Positions 33,196 through 42,337 of a DNA stretch of 64,000 bases are shown here, in pieces. The stretch's first letter is position 1. Every line of letters starts with the position of its first letter. The notes under the pieces are model-generated. The model saw only the letters and a program-made list of their open reading frames with translations. It did no database searches and was not told the DNA's origin. This DNA comes from Fluviirhizobium alvei (lineage in GTDB: Bacteria > Pseudomonadota > Alphaproteobacteria > Rhizobiales > Rhizobiaceae). The stretch is taken from assembly GCF_030551875.1 (NCBI RefSeq), contig NZ_JAUOZU010000021.1, forward strand, positions 1 through 64,000. Direction: 5' to 3'. The position numbers and the translations under genes were made by a program.

Positions 33196-34677
33196 TTACC
33201 AGGATTTGAGTGCCCGGAGCGTCGGCGTTTTCTTCAGCATATGCTCATCCATGCGGGCAAAGAGCCGCGAGAGAAGATCGACCGCCTCACCCACAGCCGG
33301 CCCCTTGTTGAGCATGACGCATTCGGCGCGCGCTGCCATGGCCGCATCCGTCATCTCGCCGCGCGAGGGCACACCCTCCTTGACGAGATCCTCGAGCACC
33401 TGCGTCGCCCAGATGACGGGAACGCTGGCCGCTTCTGCGATCCAGAGGATTTCCTCCTGCATTTCGGCGAGCCGTTCGAAGCCGATCTCGGCGGCGAGAT
33501 CACCACGTGCGATCATGACGCCGAAGGGACGGCGACCGGCGGCGGTGGCGATCAGCGCAGGAAGATTGCGCACGGCCTCGGGCTGCTCGATCTTGGCAAT
33601 CAGCCCGAGTTCGCGCTGAGGCGCACCGATGCGGGCGATCGCCTCCTCGAGGAGATCGATGTCGTCGGGACGGCTGACGAAGGAATAGCCGATCATGTCG
33701 GCATTGGCGATCACCGCTTCGAGATCGTCGACATCCTTGCTGGTCAGCGGCGACAGGCCGAGAACCGTATCGGGCAAGTTGAGGCCCTTTTCCGGCTTGA
33801 ACTTGGCGCCACCCGCCTTGGCGCGCGTTACGCGCAGGATCGCCGCACCTGGTTCCAGGCTTTCGACATAGGCTTCGAGCTTGCCATCGTCGTAGCGAAC
33901 ACGGTCGCCGACCGAAAGCCGCGTGACGATCTCCGGCAGCGATACGGTCGCAGCAGCGGCGATGCCCTCGGTCAGCCAGGGCTCGCCGGATGCCACGAGC
34001 CGGAGTGCATTGCCGAGTTCGATCTTCTTCTGTCCGGGATTGGTCACGACGTCGCCGGTGCGAATCTTCGGTCCGGCAATATCCATGAGGATGCGCGGCG
34101 AACGCCCGATTGCGGCCCCGGCAGCGCGGACATGCTTTGCCATCCGGGCCCAGACCTCGGCATCATCATGAGCACAATTGATCCGAGCGACATCCATGCC
34201 GCGGCGAACGAGATCGGCAATGAATTTCGGATCGTCAGCCGCTTCGGAGGGCATGGTGACCATGATCCGGCCACGGCGATCCGGATTCGGTGCGCCGAAC
34301 AGGCGGTCGCTGGCATCTTCCAGCCGTTCCTCGCCGGCAAAGAAACGGTCGGGATCGAAATCAGTCGATTGCGGTGGAAGGCCGGCCACCAGAGACAGCG
34401 CCCTCTCGACGGCCGCAAGTGTCGGCTCAACCCGGCTTTCGAGACGGCCGAGAGACGACAGGCCGAACGGCATCAGGCGGCGCTGCAAAATTCTCAGGTC
34501 GCGATGGCGAAGCGCCAGGTAATGCGCGAGGTTGGCGAGTGCCGCCTGTTCCTCGCTTTTGCCCCAGCTCTGCAACATCTGAAGGGCTTCGCGATGGACG
34601 GCCTCCGAAAGCGCCCTTATATCGGCGAGCAACTGTTCCGCTTCATTGAAATCATGGCTCGAAAGGGTCTGATGCAT
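33196..34677 (-). CDS. Pyruvate-kinase-like protein lacking the C-terminal domain
   Basis: A 493-residue protein. The first 130 residues are a helical extension (HDFNEAEQLLADIRALSEAV and on) absent from standard PykF/PykA. The barrel follows: GRIMVTMPSEA, MDVARINCAHDD, ILMDIAGPKIRTG, LIAKIEQPEAVRN, VMIARGDLAAEIG, and ATQVLEDLVKEGVPSRGEMTDAAMA. The usual LLDTKGPEIRTG is LMDIAGPKIRTG and the MLS-x-ETA motif is VMLNKGPAVGEA. The C-terminal allosteric domain is missing. The start has AGGAG at 7 bases. It is probably a divergent pyruvate kinase with unusual regulation, or a relative with another phosphoryl substrate. Confidence 0.82.
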   Translation of the reverse strand: MHQTLSSHDFNEAEQLLADIRALSEAVHREALQMLQSWGKSEEQAALANLAHYLALRHRDLRILQRRLMPFGLSSLGRLESRVEPTLAAVERALSLVAGLPPQSTDFDPDRFFAGEERLEDASDRLFGAPNPDRRGRIMVTMPSEAADDPKFIADLVRRGMDVARINCAHDDAEVWARMAKHVRAAGAAIGRSPRILMDIAGPKIRTGDVVTNPGQKKIELGNALRLVASGEPWLTEGIAAAATVSLPEIVTRLSVGDRVRYDDGKLEAYVESLEPGAAILRVTRAKAGGAKFKPEKGLNLPDTVLGLSPLTSKDVDDLEAVIANADMIGYSFVSRPDDIDLLEEAIARIGAPQRELGLIAKIEQPEAVRNLPALIATAAGRRPFGVMIARGDLAAEIGFERLAEMQEEILWIAEAASVPVIWATQVLEDLVKEGVPSRGEMTDAAMAARAECVMLNKGPAVGEAVDLLSRLFARMDEHMLKKTPTLRALKSW

Positions 34678-34981
34678 GCGAGGCTCCTGCAATCCTGGCA
34701 GGAGCATAATCCGCTGCCTTCACCGCAATGTGACAGAAGCTCGCCTTTTGCCGGGATGCGCGCTTGTGCCGCATCGATTGGTTTCGGTGGAACCCGACCC
34801 GCGCTATCGCGTTTCAAGCCGGTAACGAAGATGAACCTCGGATTAATGCCCGTTTCAGTCATCATTCAGTCGGCATCGGCGAATATCACGCCAGTCAAAC
34901 GATGACCTGTGCCGCGATTTGATCATGTTTCGCGACTAAGGACAGACTCGAAACGAAAAGAGAAGAAAGGCAGTAGCAGCC

Positions 34982-35995
34982 ATGGATTATGTAGGCGACG
35001 ATCGCAGGGATTCTGTTTACCAGACCAACTCCCGTCCTTATTACAATATCTGGACCTATGGCGGGAACGACTATGTCAGCCTGACCCTGATCGACACTTT
35101 CGTAAAGACGGGTACTGGTTCTGACACTGTCGTAAGCAAGGTCGAAGGCTGGAATGAAATCGATCTTGGCGAAGGTGGCGACACCTATATCGGCACCGGC
35201 TTCTCTACGCGTGGCAACCGTTACGACATCGTATCCGGCGGCTGGGGTTTCGACAAGTTCACCGTCGAAACCAGCCATAGCGAATATTATGGCGATGGCG
35301 GCAACGACACGTTCAACACGACCGGTTACAACAACTATTTCGATGGTGGCGATGGGGTCGACACGATCAGCTACAAGATCCAGGACAATGACATCTATCT
35401 GCGCGGCAAGGGTGTCCTTGTCGATCTGAGCGGCCATTACGCCACCACGGGTGCTGCGCGTGAAGAAGAGATCTGGAATGTCGAGAATGTCGGCGGCACA
35501 TCCTATGCCGATACGCTGACCGGCGATAGTGTCGCCAACACGCTGACGGGCTATGCCGGTAATGACAAGCTCGACGGGCTTGGCGGCATGGACGTGCTGA
35601 ATGGCGGCGATGGCAAGGATGATCTCTACGGCGGAGACGGCAACGACAAGCTGATCGGCGGCAAGGGCAACGACCTGCTCTGGGGCCAGGGCGACGCCGA
35701 TACGTTCGTCTTCCAGACGCTGCAGGATTCGGTGACCGGAAGCCAGCGCGATGTGATCAAGGATTTCAGCCGCGCCCAGGGTGATCTCATCGACCTGTCC
35801 GGCATTGATGCCATCAATGGCGGCGGCGACGACGAATTCACCTTCATCGGCAATCAGGCCTTCTCCGGTGATGCCGGTGAACTGCGCTTTGCCAATGGCA
35901 TTCTGTCAGGCGATACCAATGGTGATGGCACCGCCGATTTCTCGATCCGCGTCAACAACATGACCTCGATGAATTCGGGCGATTTCATTCTCTGA
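34982..35995 (+). CDS. RTX-type calcium-binding protein
   Basis: A 337-residue protein of glycine/aspartate-rich repeats. A degenerate repeat region covers 25-130 (GGNDYVSLTLIDTF, GWGFDKFTVETS, YGDGGNDTFNTTGYNN, FDGGDGVDTISYK), and canonical GGxGxDxUx nonapeptides occur at about 187-235 (GYAGNDKLDGLGGMDVLNGG, GDGKDDLYGGDGNDKL, GGKGNDLLWGQGDADTF). The end resembles the serralysin C-terminal domain (DVIKDFSRAQGDLIDLSGID). There is no signal peptide, which fits secretion by a type I system through C-terminal residues, but no T1SS genes are nearby. No enzymatic domain is seen. Confidence 0.85.
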   Translation: MDYVGDDRRDSVYQTNSRPYYNIWTYGGNDYVSLTLIDTFVKTGTGSDTVVSKVEGWNEIDLGEGGDTYIGTGFSTRGNRYDIVSGGWGFDKFTVETSHSEYYGDGGNDTFNTTGYNNYFDGGDGVDTISYKIQDNDIYLRGKGVLVDLSGHYATTGAAREEEIWNVENVGGTSYADTLTGDSVANTLTGYAGNDKLDGLGGMDVLNGGDGKDDLYGGDGNDKLIGGKGNDLLWGQGDADTFVFQTLQDSVTGSQRDVIKDFSRAQGDLIDLSGIDAINGGGDDEFTFIGNQAFSGDAGELRFANGILSGDTNGDGTADFSIRVNNMTSMNSGDFIL

Positions 35996-36028
35996 TTTCG
36001 CCTCCTGAAATCGGAGCGGAATGCGAAA

Positions 36029-36058
36029 GGGCTGGACGGGAAACCGTCCAGCCCTTTT
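36029..36058 (+). terminator. Rho-independent terminator after RTX gene
   Basis: GGGCTGGACGG and CCGTCCAGCCC form a perfect 11-bp stem with a GAAA loop followed by TTTT, about 35 bases after the stop codon. Confidence 0.85.
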
Positions 36059-36085
36059 CATTTGACGTCAGGCGATCAGGCTGGA

Positions 36086-39000
36086 TCAGCCGTTGACCAG
36101 GCGGTCGATCGCCGTTGCGGTGCTGGCGCCGAAGACACCATCGACCAGCCCCTTGTAGAGGCCGCGGCGGCGCAGCTCGCTCTGGATCTTCTTGCGGAAA
36201 TCGGGCGAGAAACGGGTGGCGCCGGCCTTCATCTCGTCGATGAACTGCTGTTCGCCGCCCTCCATGCTGGCAAATGCCAGACGCTGCGCCTCGTCGAGAT
36301 CGACATCGCCAGCCTGACCCTGATCATACATGTAGGCCAGATTGCCCATGGCATAGGTGTTGCCGGCATCAGCTGCCTTCCGGTACCAGCCCTTGGCGAT
36401 CGCCAGATCCTGGGTGACGCCCATACCGTTTTCATAGAGCCAGGCAAGGGAAGCCATCGAATAGGCGTCGTTTCTTTCCGCACCCTTCTCGTACCAGGTT
36501 TTGGCCTCGGCATAGTCGACGTCGGTTCCGAGCCCGTTCTGGATTGCATATCCGAGCGAACCCATGGCATTGAGATCGCCAAGTTCCGCGCCGCGACGAT
36601 AATAGTCGAGCGACTTGCGATAGTCGCGCGGGACGCCGGACCCTTCACGGTACATCCAGCCGAGCGCCGCATTCGCATAGGCATCGTTGAGGCCGGCTGC
36701 GGTTTCATAGAGCCGCTTGGCTTCGGCGAGATCGACCGGGGTACCCATGCCGAACTGTTTCATGTAGCCGAGGCCTGAGGTGCCGTTCACATCGCCAAGT
36801 TCGTAAGCGCGCTGATAGAGTTCGAGCGCCTTTTCATAATCCTGCTCGACGCCCTTGCCCTCGCGATAGAGCCAGGCAAGCGCGGAGATGGAATAGCCAT
36901 CATTGGCTTCCTCCCCCTTTTCATACCAGCGGCGCGCCTCCTCGAAATCGACGGCGATGCCGAGACCGTTCTGAAGCGCATAGCCGACCGCGCCCATGGA
37001 GCCGACATCGCCGGCTTCCGCCGCCTTCATGTAATAGACGAAGGACTTTTCATAGTCGCGCTCGACGCCAACCCCTTCGCGGTAGGACCAGCCAAGAGCT
37101 GCCTGCGCCTCGGCATATTCCTGATCGGCAGCCTTGGTGAACCATTCGATCGCCTTTTCCTCATCCGCATCAACCGCACCATTGCCATTGCGATAGACGG
37201 TGGCGAGCGAGGCCTGCGCATAGGCATTGCCGGCGCGCGCCGCCTTTTCGAGCATCGCGACGCCCTTGGCTTCGTCCCTGGCTTCACCGTTGCCGTTGAT
37301 CTTCAGCCAGGCCAGATTGACATAGGCATAGGCATTGCCGAGTTCGACGGCCTTGTTGTAATGGCCGCGAGCGGTGGCGACATCCTGCTTGGCCTGATAG
37401 GCGCGGCCCAGCATGTCATGCAGCATGGAATCGCCAGGCTCTTCGGCGATCGCCTGATTGCAGACATCGATGACCCTGTCCGCCTGAAGCTTGACGAAGC
37501 TCACGCCTTCGAGCGTCGGATCATAGCCGGGTTCGGCTGCCAGCACGTAGCATTCCCGAGCCCGTGGCGTTTCGCTGCGCTTGTTGGGCTGGAAGGTGAT
37601 GGCATCGGCAATCGAGGTGACGGTTTCCTCGCCGGCATCCTGATTGCCGTGCATGTCGTTTCCGGTCGATCCCTCGTCGGGCTTGCTATCCTCGTCCTGA
37701 TCGTCCTGTTGCCGCTGGTCGGGCTGTTCGCCCGCCGCCAGCGCATCGATCGCCTCGTTGATCTCGTCGCCGAAATCGCCATTGACGAGACCGCTATAGA
37801 AGCCGCGCTCCTTCAAGACCTTCTGGAATTCCTTGCGGAAGGCGGCCGAGAAATTGGCCGGCATCGTCTTCAGCTCGTCGATCTTGGTCTTGTCGCCGCG
37901 CTCGACTGCCGCAATGGCCCAGCGCACCGCCTCGGCCGCATCGATCGGCGTGCCAAGCCCCTGATCGTAGAGACGCGACAGATTGCCCATGGCATAGGCA
38001 TTGCCGCTGTTGGCCGCCTTTTCGTACCAGTAGCGCGCCTCGACATAATCCTGCTTCACGCCGGCGCCGGTATCATAGAGGAAGCCGAGCGATGCCATGG
38101 AATAATCATCGCCGGCATTGGCACCCTTCTCGTACCAGCGCAGCGCTTCGGCGAAATTCTTGGCCATGCCGAGCCCGTTCTGGGCCGCGTAGCCCATGGC
38201 GGCGATCGAGGCATTGTCGCCTGCAGCCGCGCCGCGACGATAATAATCGAGCGACTTCACATAATCCTGCTCGACGCCAACGCCCTCGCGATAGAACCAG
38301 CCGAGATTGCCGAGTGCCACGGCATTGCCCTGACGCGCCGCCTTCTCATACCATTTGATCGCTTCGGCATCGCTCTGATCGACGCCCTGGCCGTTGCGGT
38401 AGAGATAGCCGAGGGCCGCTTCCGCGGCATGATTGCCGGATTTGGCGGCCTTTTCGAACAGGTCGCGGCCCTTGGCAGCATCGATCGGCCCGTCGAGTCC
38501 ATAGACGGCAAACCAGCCGAGATTGGTCTGCGCATAGAGATCGCCAAGCTTGGCCGCCTTTTCATAGTTGCGGCGCGCCTCGGTGAAATTGCGGTCGGCC
38601 TCATGGGCACGACCGAGCAGGTTCACCAGCATTCCGTCTTCGGGATATTCGTTGACCGCTTGCGCGCAGGCCGTCAGCGCCCGCTTGGCATCGATGCGGG
38701 CCATATAGACGCCCGGGAAACCGGGCAGCGATTGCGGCTCGGCAGCGAGCAGGTAGCAATCGCGTGCGGCGGGCGAAGCCTTGGCGGCATCGGAAATCGT
38801 CGGGTTCTGCACCGGCGCCATCATACCGATGGCGACTTCGGCCTCCGGCCGAAACTTGCTTTCGGGATAGCGTTCGATGAACCGCTTGAGTGCTGCGATA
38901 TCGGTCGAACCCTTGAGCGCCTCCCAGGCGATCTGGTCTGCGCTCACCTCGGCCTTGGCTTCCGCTTCGGCAAGCAGCTTGAGCTTCTTCTGCGCCAGCA

Positions 39001-39961
39001 TCTTGTAGACCGGATCGGCGCCATGCTTGGCGATGAAGGCTTCCAGCAACTCCTTGTCGGCGAGATCCTTGATGTTCTGCCAGTCGGCCGCCGCCGAGGA
39101 AATGCCGTTCGGTGCGGTTTCTTCCTTCTTTTCCGGCTTGGTCTCGGTCTTGTTGATGGTGATGTTCAGTTCCTTGATCGACAGGAAGATCTGCGCACCG
39201 CCGAGCGAACCGTAGACGAACGGTTCCTGCTTGCGCTGGGTGACCTTGACGACCTCGTCGCGTACCTGGCCGAAGGCGATACGAACATCGACGCCCGGCT
39301 GGGCGAGGTATTTGGAAAGCGCTTCGGCAAAGGGGCTGTTCACACCCGCGCCGTCGAGCGCCACGGTGCCGGCGCGCGAGGCATAGGCGACCAGCGTATC
39401 GGCGCCTTCCGGCTCGACCTTGGCAAGGCCGCGCTGGATGGCGCGGGTGCCGGAGCTCGTCGCCATCGCATCGATGAAGGGGTTGTTGCGGCAGGCATCG
39501 AGAATGACGAGCTTGAGCTTGGTGGCGCCATTGAGCGACCGTTCGGCGCGATCGAGCGGCAGCGCCTCGTCCTCGACATCCTTGTCGGAACGCAGCACCG
39601 CATCGGTGGGGATGAGATAGTTGGTGCCATTCATCTCCATCCCGTGGCCGGAATAGTAGAGCACCGCGATCTCGGCACCATCGGCCTTGTCTTCGAAGGC
39701 GCGCAGGGTTTTGCGCATGGTGACCAGATCGAGATCGATGGCCACCTCGACATCATCGAAGCCGGCATCAAGGAAGGTCTTGCGCATCAGTTCGACATCG
39801 TTGGCCGGATTGCGCAACGGTGTCGTCGACCGATATTCCTGATTGCCGATGAGAAGCGCGACGCGCTTGGCGGCTTCGGCGATATCTACGGTTGCGGCAA
39901 CAAGCGTTACCGCAACAATCACGAGGGACAATCGTCGCCCGAATTCCCCGCTTTTCATCAT
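36086..39961 (-). CDS. Caspase-like protease with two Sel1-repeat modules
   Basis: A 1291-residue protein with a signal peptide (about 1-30). A caspase/metacaspase-like C14 domain spans about 32-265: H106 in YYSGHGMEM and C157 in LDACRNNPF form the dyad. Two related modules follow, about 400-735 and 802-1291. Each opens with CYLLAAEP/CYVLAAEP and a TPR-like lead (MLVNLLGRAHEAD / MLHDMLGRAYQAK), continues with Sel1 repeats (YEKAA, AMGNL, GVGVEQDY), and ends in a FRK...RG-Y-GLV-G-FG segment like peptidoglycan-binding tails. GGAGG lies just before tandem ATGs at 39961 and 39958. It is probably periplasmic; its role may be envelope stress or cell death. Substrates are unknown. Confidence 0.88.
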   Translation of the reverse strand: MMKSGEFGRRLSLVIVAVTLVAATVDIAEAAKRVALLIGNQEYRSTTPLRNPANDVELMRKTFLDAGFDDVEVAIDLDLVTMRKTLRAFEDKADGAEIAVLYYSGHGMEMNGTNYLIPTDAVLRSDKDVEDEALPLDRAERSLNGATKLKLVILDACRNNPFIDAMATSSGTRAIQRGLAKVEPEGADTLVAYASRAGTVALDGAGVNSPFAEALSKYLAQPGVDVRIAFGQVRDEVVKVTQRKQEPFVYGSLGGAQIFLSIKELNITINKTETKPEKKEETAPNGISSAAADWQNIKDLADKELLEAFIAKHGADPVYKMLAQKKLKLLAEAEAKAEVSADQIAWEALKGSTDIAALKRFIERYPESKFRPEAEVAIGMMAPVQNPTISDAAKASPAARDCYLLAAEPQSLPGFPGVYMARIDAKRALTACAQAVNEYPEDGMLVNLLGRAHEADRNFTEARRNYEKAAKLGDLYAQTNLGWFAVYGLDGPIDAAKGRDLFEKAAKSGNHAAEAALGYLYRNGQGVDQSDAEAIKWYEKAARQGNAVALGNLGWFYREGVGVEQDYVKSLDYYRRGAAAGDNASIAAMGYAAQNGLGMAKNFAEALRWYEKGANAGDDYSMASLGFLYDTGAGVKQDYVEARYWYEKAANSGNAYAMGNLSRLYDQGLGTPIDAAEAVRWAIAAVERGDKTKIDELKTMPANFSAAFRKEFQKVLKERGFYSGLVNGDFGDEINEAIDALAAGEQPDQRQQDDQDEDSKPDEGSTGNDMHGNQDAGEETVTSIADAITFQPNKRSETPRARECYVLAAEPGYDPTLEGVSFVKLQADRVIDVCNQAIAEEPGDSMLHDMLGRAYQAKQDVATARGHYNKAVELGNAYAYVNLAWLKINGNGEARDEAKGVAMLEKAARAGNAYAQASLATVYRNGNGAVDADEEKAIEWFTKAADQEYAEAQAALGWSYREGVGVERDYEKSFVYYMKAAEAGDVGSMGAVGYALQNGLGIAVDFEEARRWYEKGEEANDGYSISALAWLYREGKGVEQDYEKALELYQRAYELGDVNGTSGLGYMKQFGMGTPVDLAEAKRLYETAAGLNDAYANAALGWMYREGSGVPRDYRKSLDYYRRGAELGDLNAMGSLGYAIQNGLGTDVDYAEAKTWYEKGAERNDAYSMASLAWLYENGMGVTQDLAIAKGWYRKAADAGNTYAMGNLAYMYDQGQAGDVDLDEAQRLAFASMEGGEQQFIDEMKAGATRFSPDFRKKIQSELRRRGLYKGLVDGVFGASTATAIDRLVNG

Positions 39962-40013
39962 TCACCTCCGCAATAGCTGCGGGAATATTACGGATGAGGG
40001 TGACTGTTTCAAT

Positions 40014-40102
40014 GTCAGCCCGGAAGAAATTCGTGCTTTTCCTTTCACAAGGTTCGTTCCGGCCCGTTGCGGACCGGAAAAGCACGCAGTTTCCGGGCTG
40101 AC
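40014..40102. repeat. 89-bp palindromic intergenic element (RIME-like)
   Basis: The left arm 40014-40042 and right arm 40076-40102 pair over 12 bp (GTCAGCCCGGAA / TTCCGGGCTGAC) and 11 bp (CGTGCTTTTCC / GGAAAAGCACG) with a small internal bulge. A further CCGG/CCGG stem lies inside the loop. TTTTT follows on the plus strand. It sits between the caspase start and the MATE stop, like the RIME palindromes of Rhizobiaceae. Confidence 0.65.
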
Positions 40103-40123
40103 TTTTTGCGGCATGCCTCGCCG

Positions 40124-41506
40124 TCAGGCGGGCTGCAGGAGGCCGAAACGCCAGCCGGTGCGACGGGCGTTGACGGCAAGCATGGTCAGGATCAGCACGA
40201 ACATCAACACCTCGGCGACCGGTGTGCTCATCCAGATGCCGGTCTCGCCGAACGCGAACGGCAGGAGGAACGACAGGGGAATGCTGAAGAGATAGATGCG
40301 CGACAGCCCGAACAGGCCAGCCTTCGAAGCCATGCCCATGGCCTGGAAATAGCCCGACAGCACCATGGGAATGCCGAAGAACAGATAGGCAGCCACGGTA
40401 TAGGGCAGGATGCGTCGGGTTTCGGCGATCACGGCCGGATCATCGACAAAGCCGGCGCCCAGGCTGCCGGACAGGGCAAAGATCACCAGCTCGACCAGAC
40501 CGCAATAGAGGATTGCGGTTGTCAGTGCGATCACCAGACTGCGGTTGGCGCGCGCCGCCATGCCAGCGCCGACATTGTTGCCGCAGATGGTCTGGAAAGC
40601 GATATTGACCCCCATCAGCGGCAGATAGGCGAAGGTAAGGATGCGGTTGACGATACCGTAGGCGGCGATGGTGGCGACATAGCTTCCCTCCTGCCAGATC
40701 CTGAGATTGAAGATCATGGCCGCGGACAGAAGCGAGATGCCAAGCAGGCCGAGGCTGGTGGGGGCGCCAAGCGCCAGCATCTGCCGCCAATGCTCGATCC
40801 GCCCGGACCAGGCCAGACGCAGGGCCGACTTGTTTGACCAGCGATAGGCGATGACGACGAGCAGGCAGATGAGCTGCGCCAGAACCGAACCGATGGCGGA
40901 ACCGGCGACACCCCAGCGAAAACCACCGGTGAAGAGCCAGTTGAAGCCGATATTGAGCAATGTGGCCGAGACGGTGACCAGCGCCATGAAGCCAAGCTTG
41001 CCCTCGCAACGCAAGGCATCGATCTGCAACGACAGCCAGAAGGCGATCGGCGCGGTGGCCATGGTGATGCCCATGAAAATGCGCGCATTATTGGCAACGG
41101 CTTCAGCACCGCCCGCCCCGCGTTCGATGACGGCGGGCCCCGCGAGGAAATAGATGGCCATGGCAATCAGGACGATCACGGTGGCGAGAACATGGGCGCT
41201 CGCGAAGGTGCGTTCGGCAGCGTGTCGATCAGAGGCGCCGAGCTGGCGGGCGAGAATGCTCGCCATTCCGTTCGAAACCAGCGTCTGCATGGCATAGAGC
41301 ATCATCATCAACGGAAAGATGAGGGTGACGGCCGACAGCGCATCGGCGCCGACATAGAGGCCGAGGAAGAAGGCATCCGCGACGACATAGAGGCCGTTGA
41401 TGGTCATGATGAGGATGATTGGCGCCGCAGTGCGCGCAAAAAGCGCGCCGAGATTGCCGCGCAGATAGATATTCACATTGCTGTTGTCGGATCGTGGCTC
41501 GGACAT
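40124..41506 (-). CDS. MATE family efflux transporter
   Basis: A 460-residue multidrug/toxin extrusion permease with about twelve spans in two homologous halves: TAAPIILIMTINGLYVVADAFFLG opens the first, and ALGAPTSLGLLGISLLSAAMIFNL the second. Cation-driven export of organic cations is the usual role. The start at 41504-41506 gives the family opening; a longer frame to 41656 adds a hydrophilic, cysteine-rich stretch and was not chosen. GAGGCCCCT precedes it. Single gene. Confidence 0.9.
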   Translation of the reverse strand: MSEPRSDNSNVNIYLRGNLGALFARTAAPIILIMTINGLYVVADAFFLGLYVGADALSAVTLIFPLMMMLYAMQTLVSNGMASILARQLGASDRHAAERTFASAHVLATVIVLIAMAIYFLAGPAVIERGAGGAEAVANNARIFMGITMATAPIAFWLSLQIDALRCEGKLGFMALVTVSATLLNIGFNWLFTGGFRWGVAGSAIGSVLAQLICLLVVIAYRWSNKSALRLAWSGRIEHWRQMLALGAPTSLGLLGISLLSAAMIFNLRIWQEGSYVATIAAYGIVNRILTFAYLPLMGVNIAFQTICGNNVGAGMAARANRSLVIALTTAILYCGLVELVIFALSGSLGAGFVDDPAVIAETRRILPYTVAAYLFFGIPMVLSGYFQAMGMASKAGLFGLSRIYLFSIPLSFLLPFAFGETGIWMSTPVAEVLMFVLILTMLAVNARRTGWRFGLLQPA

Positions 41507-41784
41507 AGGGGCCTCAATTGCAGAAATAGCCAACGCATACGCAGGTGCCGGCGTCGCTGTCTTCGAAAAATGATTGTGAAAGGAATTCACCGCGAAAAAT
41601 CGGCGGCAGGTCTCCGAACCTGGGGACTGTTTAAAAAGCAGACAGGCCAATGTCAAGCTTTGTTGGTACTATTCTTTACCTGACTTTAACCAGCACAATA
41701 AAAGCAATGAATTACAACGGAAAATTCAAAATTGATAAACCAGCGTTTCGTAGGATTGCAGCAGGTTTAACGAGGGAGGGAATT

Positions 41785-42162
41785 ATGCCCCTTTCAAACA
41801 GCGAAAGCTTCAAAGAATTTCACGACCGGTTGCGGCTGCACAATCCGCGCCACAGTTTCAAGATGCACACGATCGACCGTCCGGGCCAGATCATTCCGGT
41901 GGGACAGGGCCTGAAGATTGCCGTGCGCTATAATTGTCTGGTCCAGAAAATTTCATCGGCGGGCGCGATGCTCGATCTCAGTCCGCGCGTCCAGTTGCCC
42001 AAGAATTTCTTCCTGGTCATCCTTGGTTCTTCGGAAGAAATCGGCGCCACAGAGTTCCAGCGCAAGGGCGCAACCCTGGTTGTGAAGTTCAACATGTTCC
42101 TGGATGCGGGCTTTCTCGAAACCCTCGTCGGGGCAGCATCGCTCGAGGGCGACGTCGTCTGA
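41785..42162 (+). CDS. PilZ-like domain protein
   Basis: A 125-residue protein. The central part, VQKISSAGAMLDLSPRVQLPKNFFLVILGS, follows the PilZ barrel pattern (D/N-x-S-x-x-G-A followed by a strand and a LP-x-F-x-L turn). The expected RxxxR c-di-GMP motif is not clear at the N-terminus, so ligand binding is doubtful. GAGGGA precedes the chosen ATG; the frame extends upstream to 41650 without support. A terminator follows, and a second PilZ protein lies 176 bases on. Confidence 0.75.
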   Translation: MPLSNSESFKEFHDRLRLHNPRHSFKMHTIDRPGQIIPVGQGLKIAVRYNCLVQKISSAGAMLDLSPRVQLPKNFFLVILGSSEEIGATEFQRKGATLVVKFNMFLDAGFLETLVGAASLEGDVV

Positions 42163-42199
42163 CGGCAGCCATCACCTTTTTCTTTATCCAACCATGCAG

Positions 42200-42229
42200 A
42201 CCGGGCCGCAAGAGGCCCGGTTTTCGTTT
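42200..42229 (+). terminator. Rho-independent terminator after first PilZ gene
   Basis: ACCGGGCC and GGCCCGGT form a stem with a GCAAGA-type loop, followed by TTTCGTTT. Confidence 0.8.
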
Positions 42230-42337
42230 GCCCGATCGATGGCCATTTCAAACGCAAGACTTCCCTAAAACTTTAATTTTAGCATTGAATGAAGTGCAAC
42301 ACCTCCATGCGATGGTTTCTCAAAAGGAGACTGCACC

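Noticed and set aside
35527-35700. Short direct repeats suggestive of a CRISPR or minisatellite
   Set aside because: They are the in-frame coding repeats of the RTX calcium-binding motif, not spaced by unique sequences as in CRISPR.
36086-38740. Repeated DNA blocks of about 108 bases
   Set aside because: These are coding Sel1 repeats of 36 residues each within one gene, not a mobile or satellite repeat.
37361-39976. 871-codon open frame on the plus strand opposite the caspase/Sel1 gene
   Set aside because: It is the antisense frame of a GC-rich repeat gene. The minus-strand protein has a full caspase domain and Sel1 repeats, a signal peptide and a GGAGG site; the plus frame encodes nothing recognisable.
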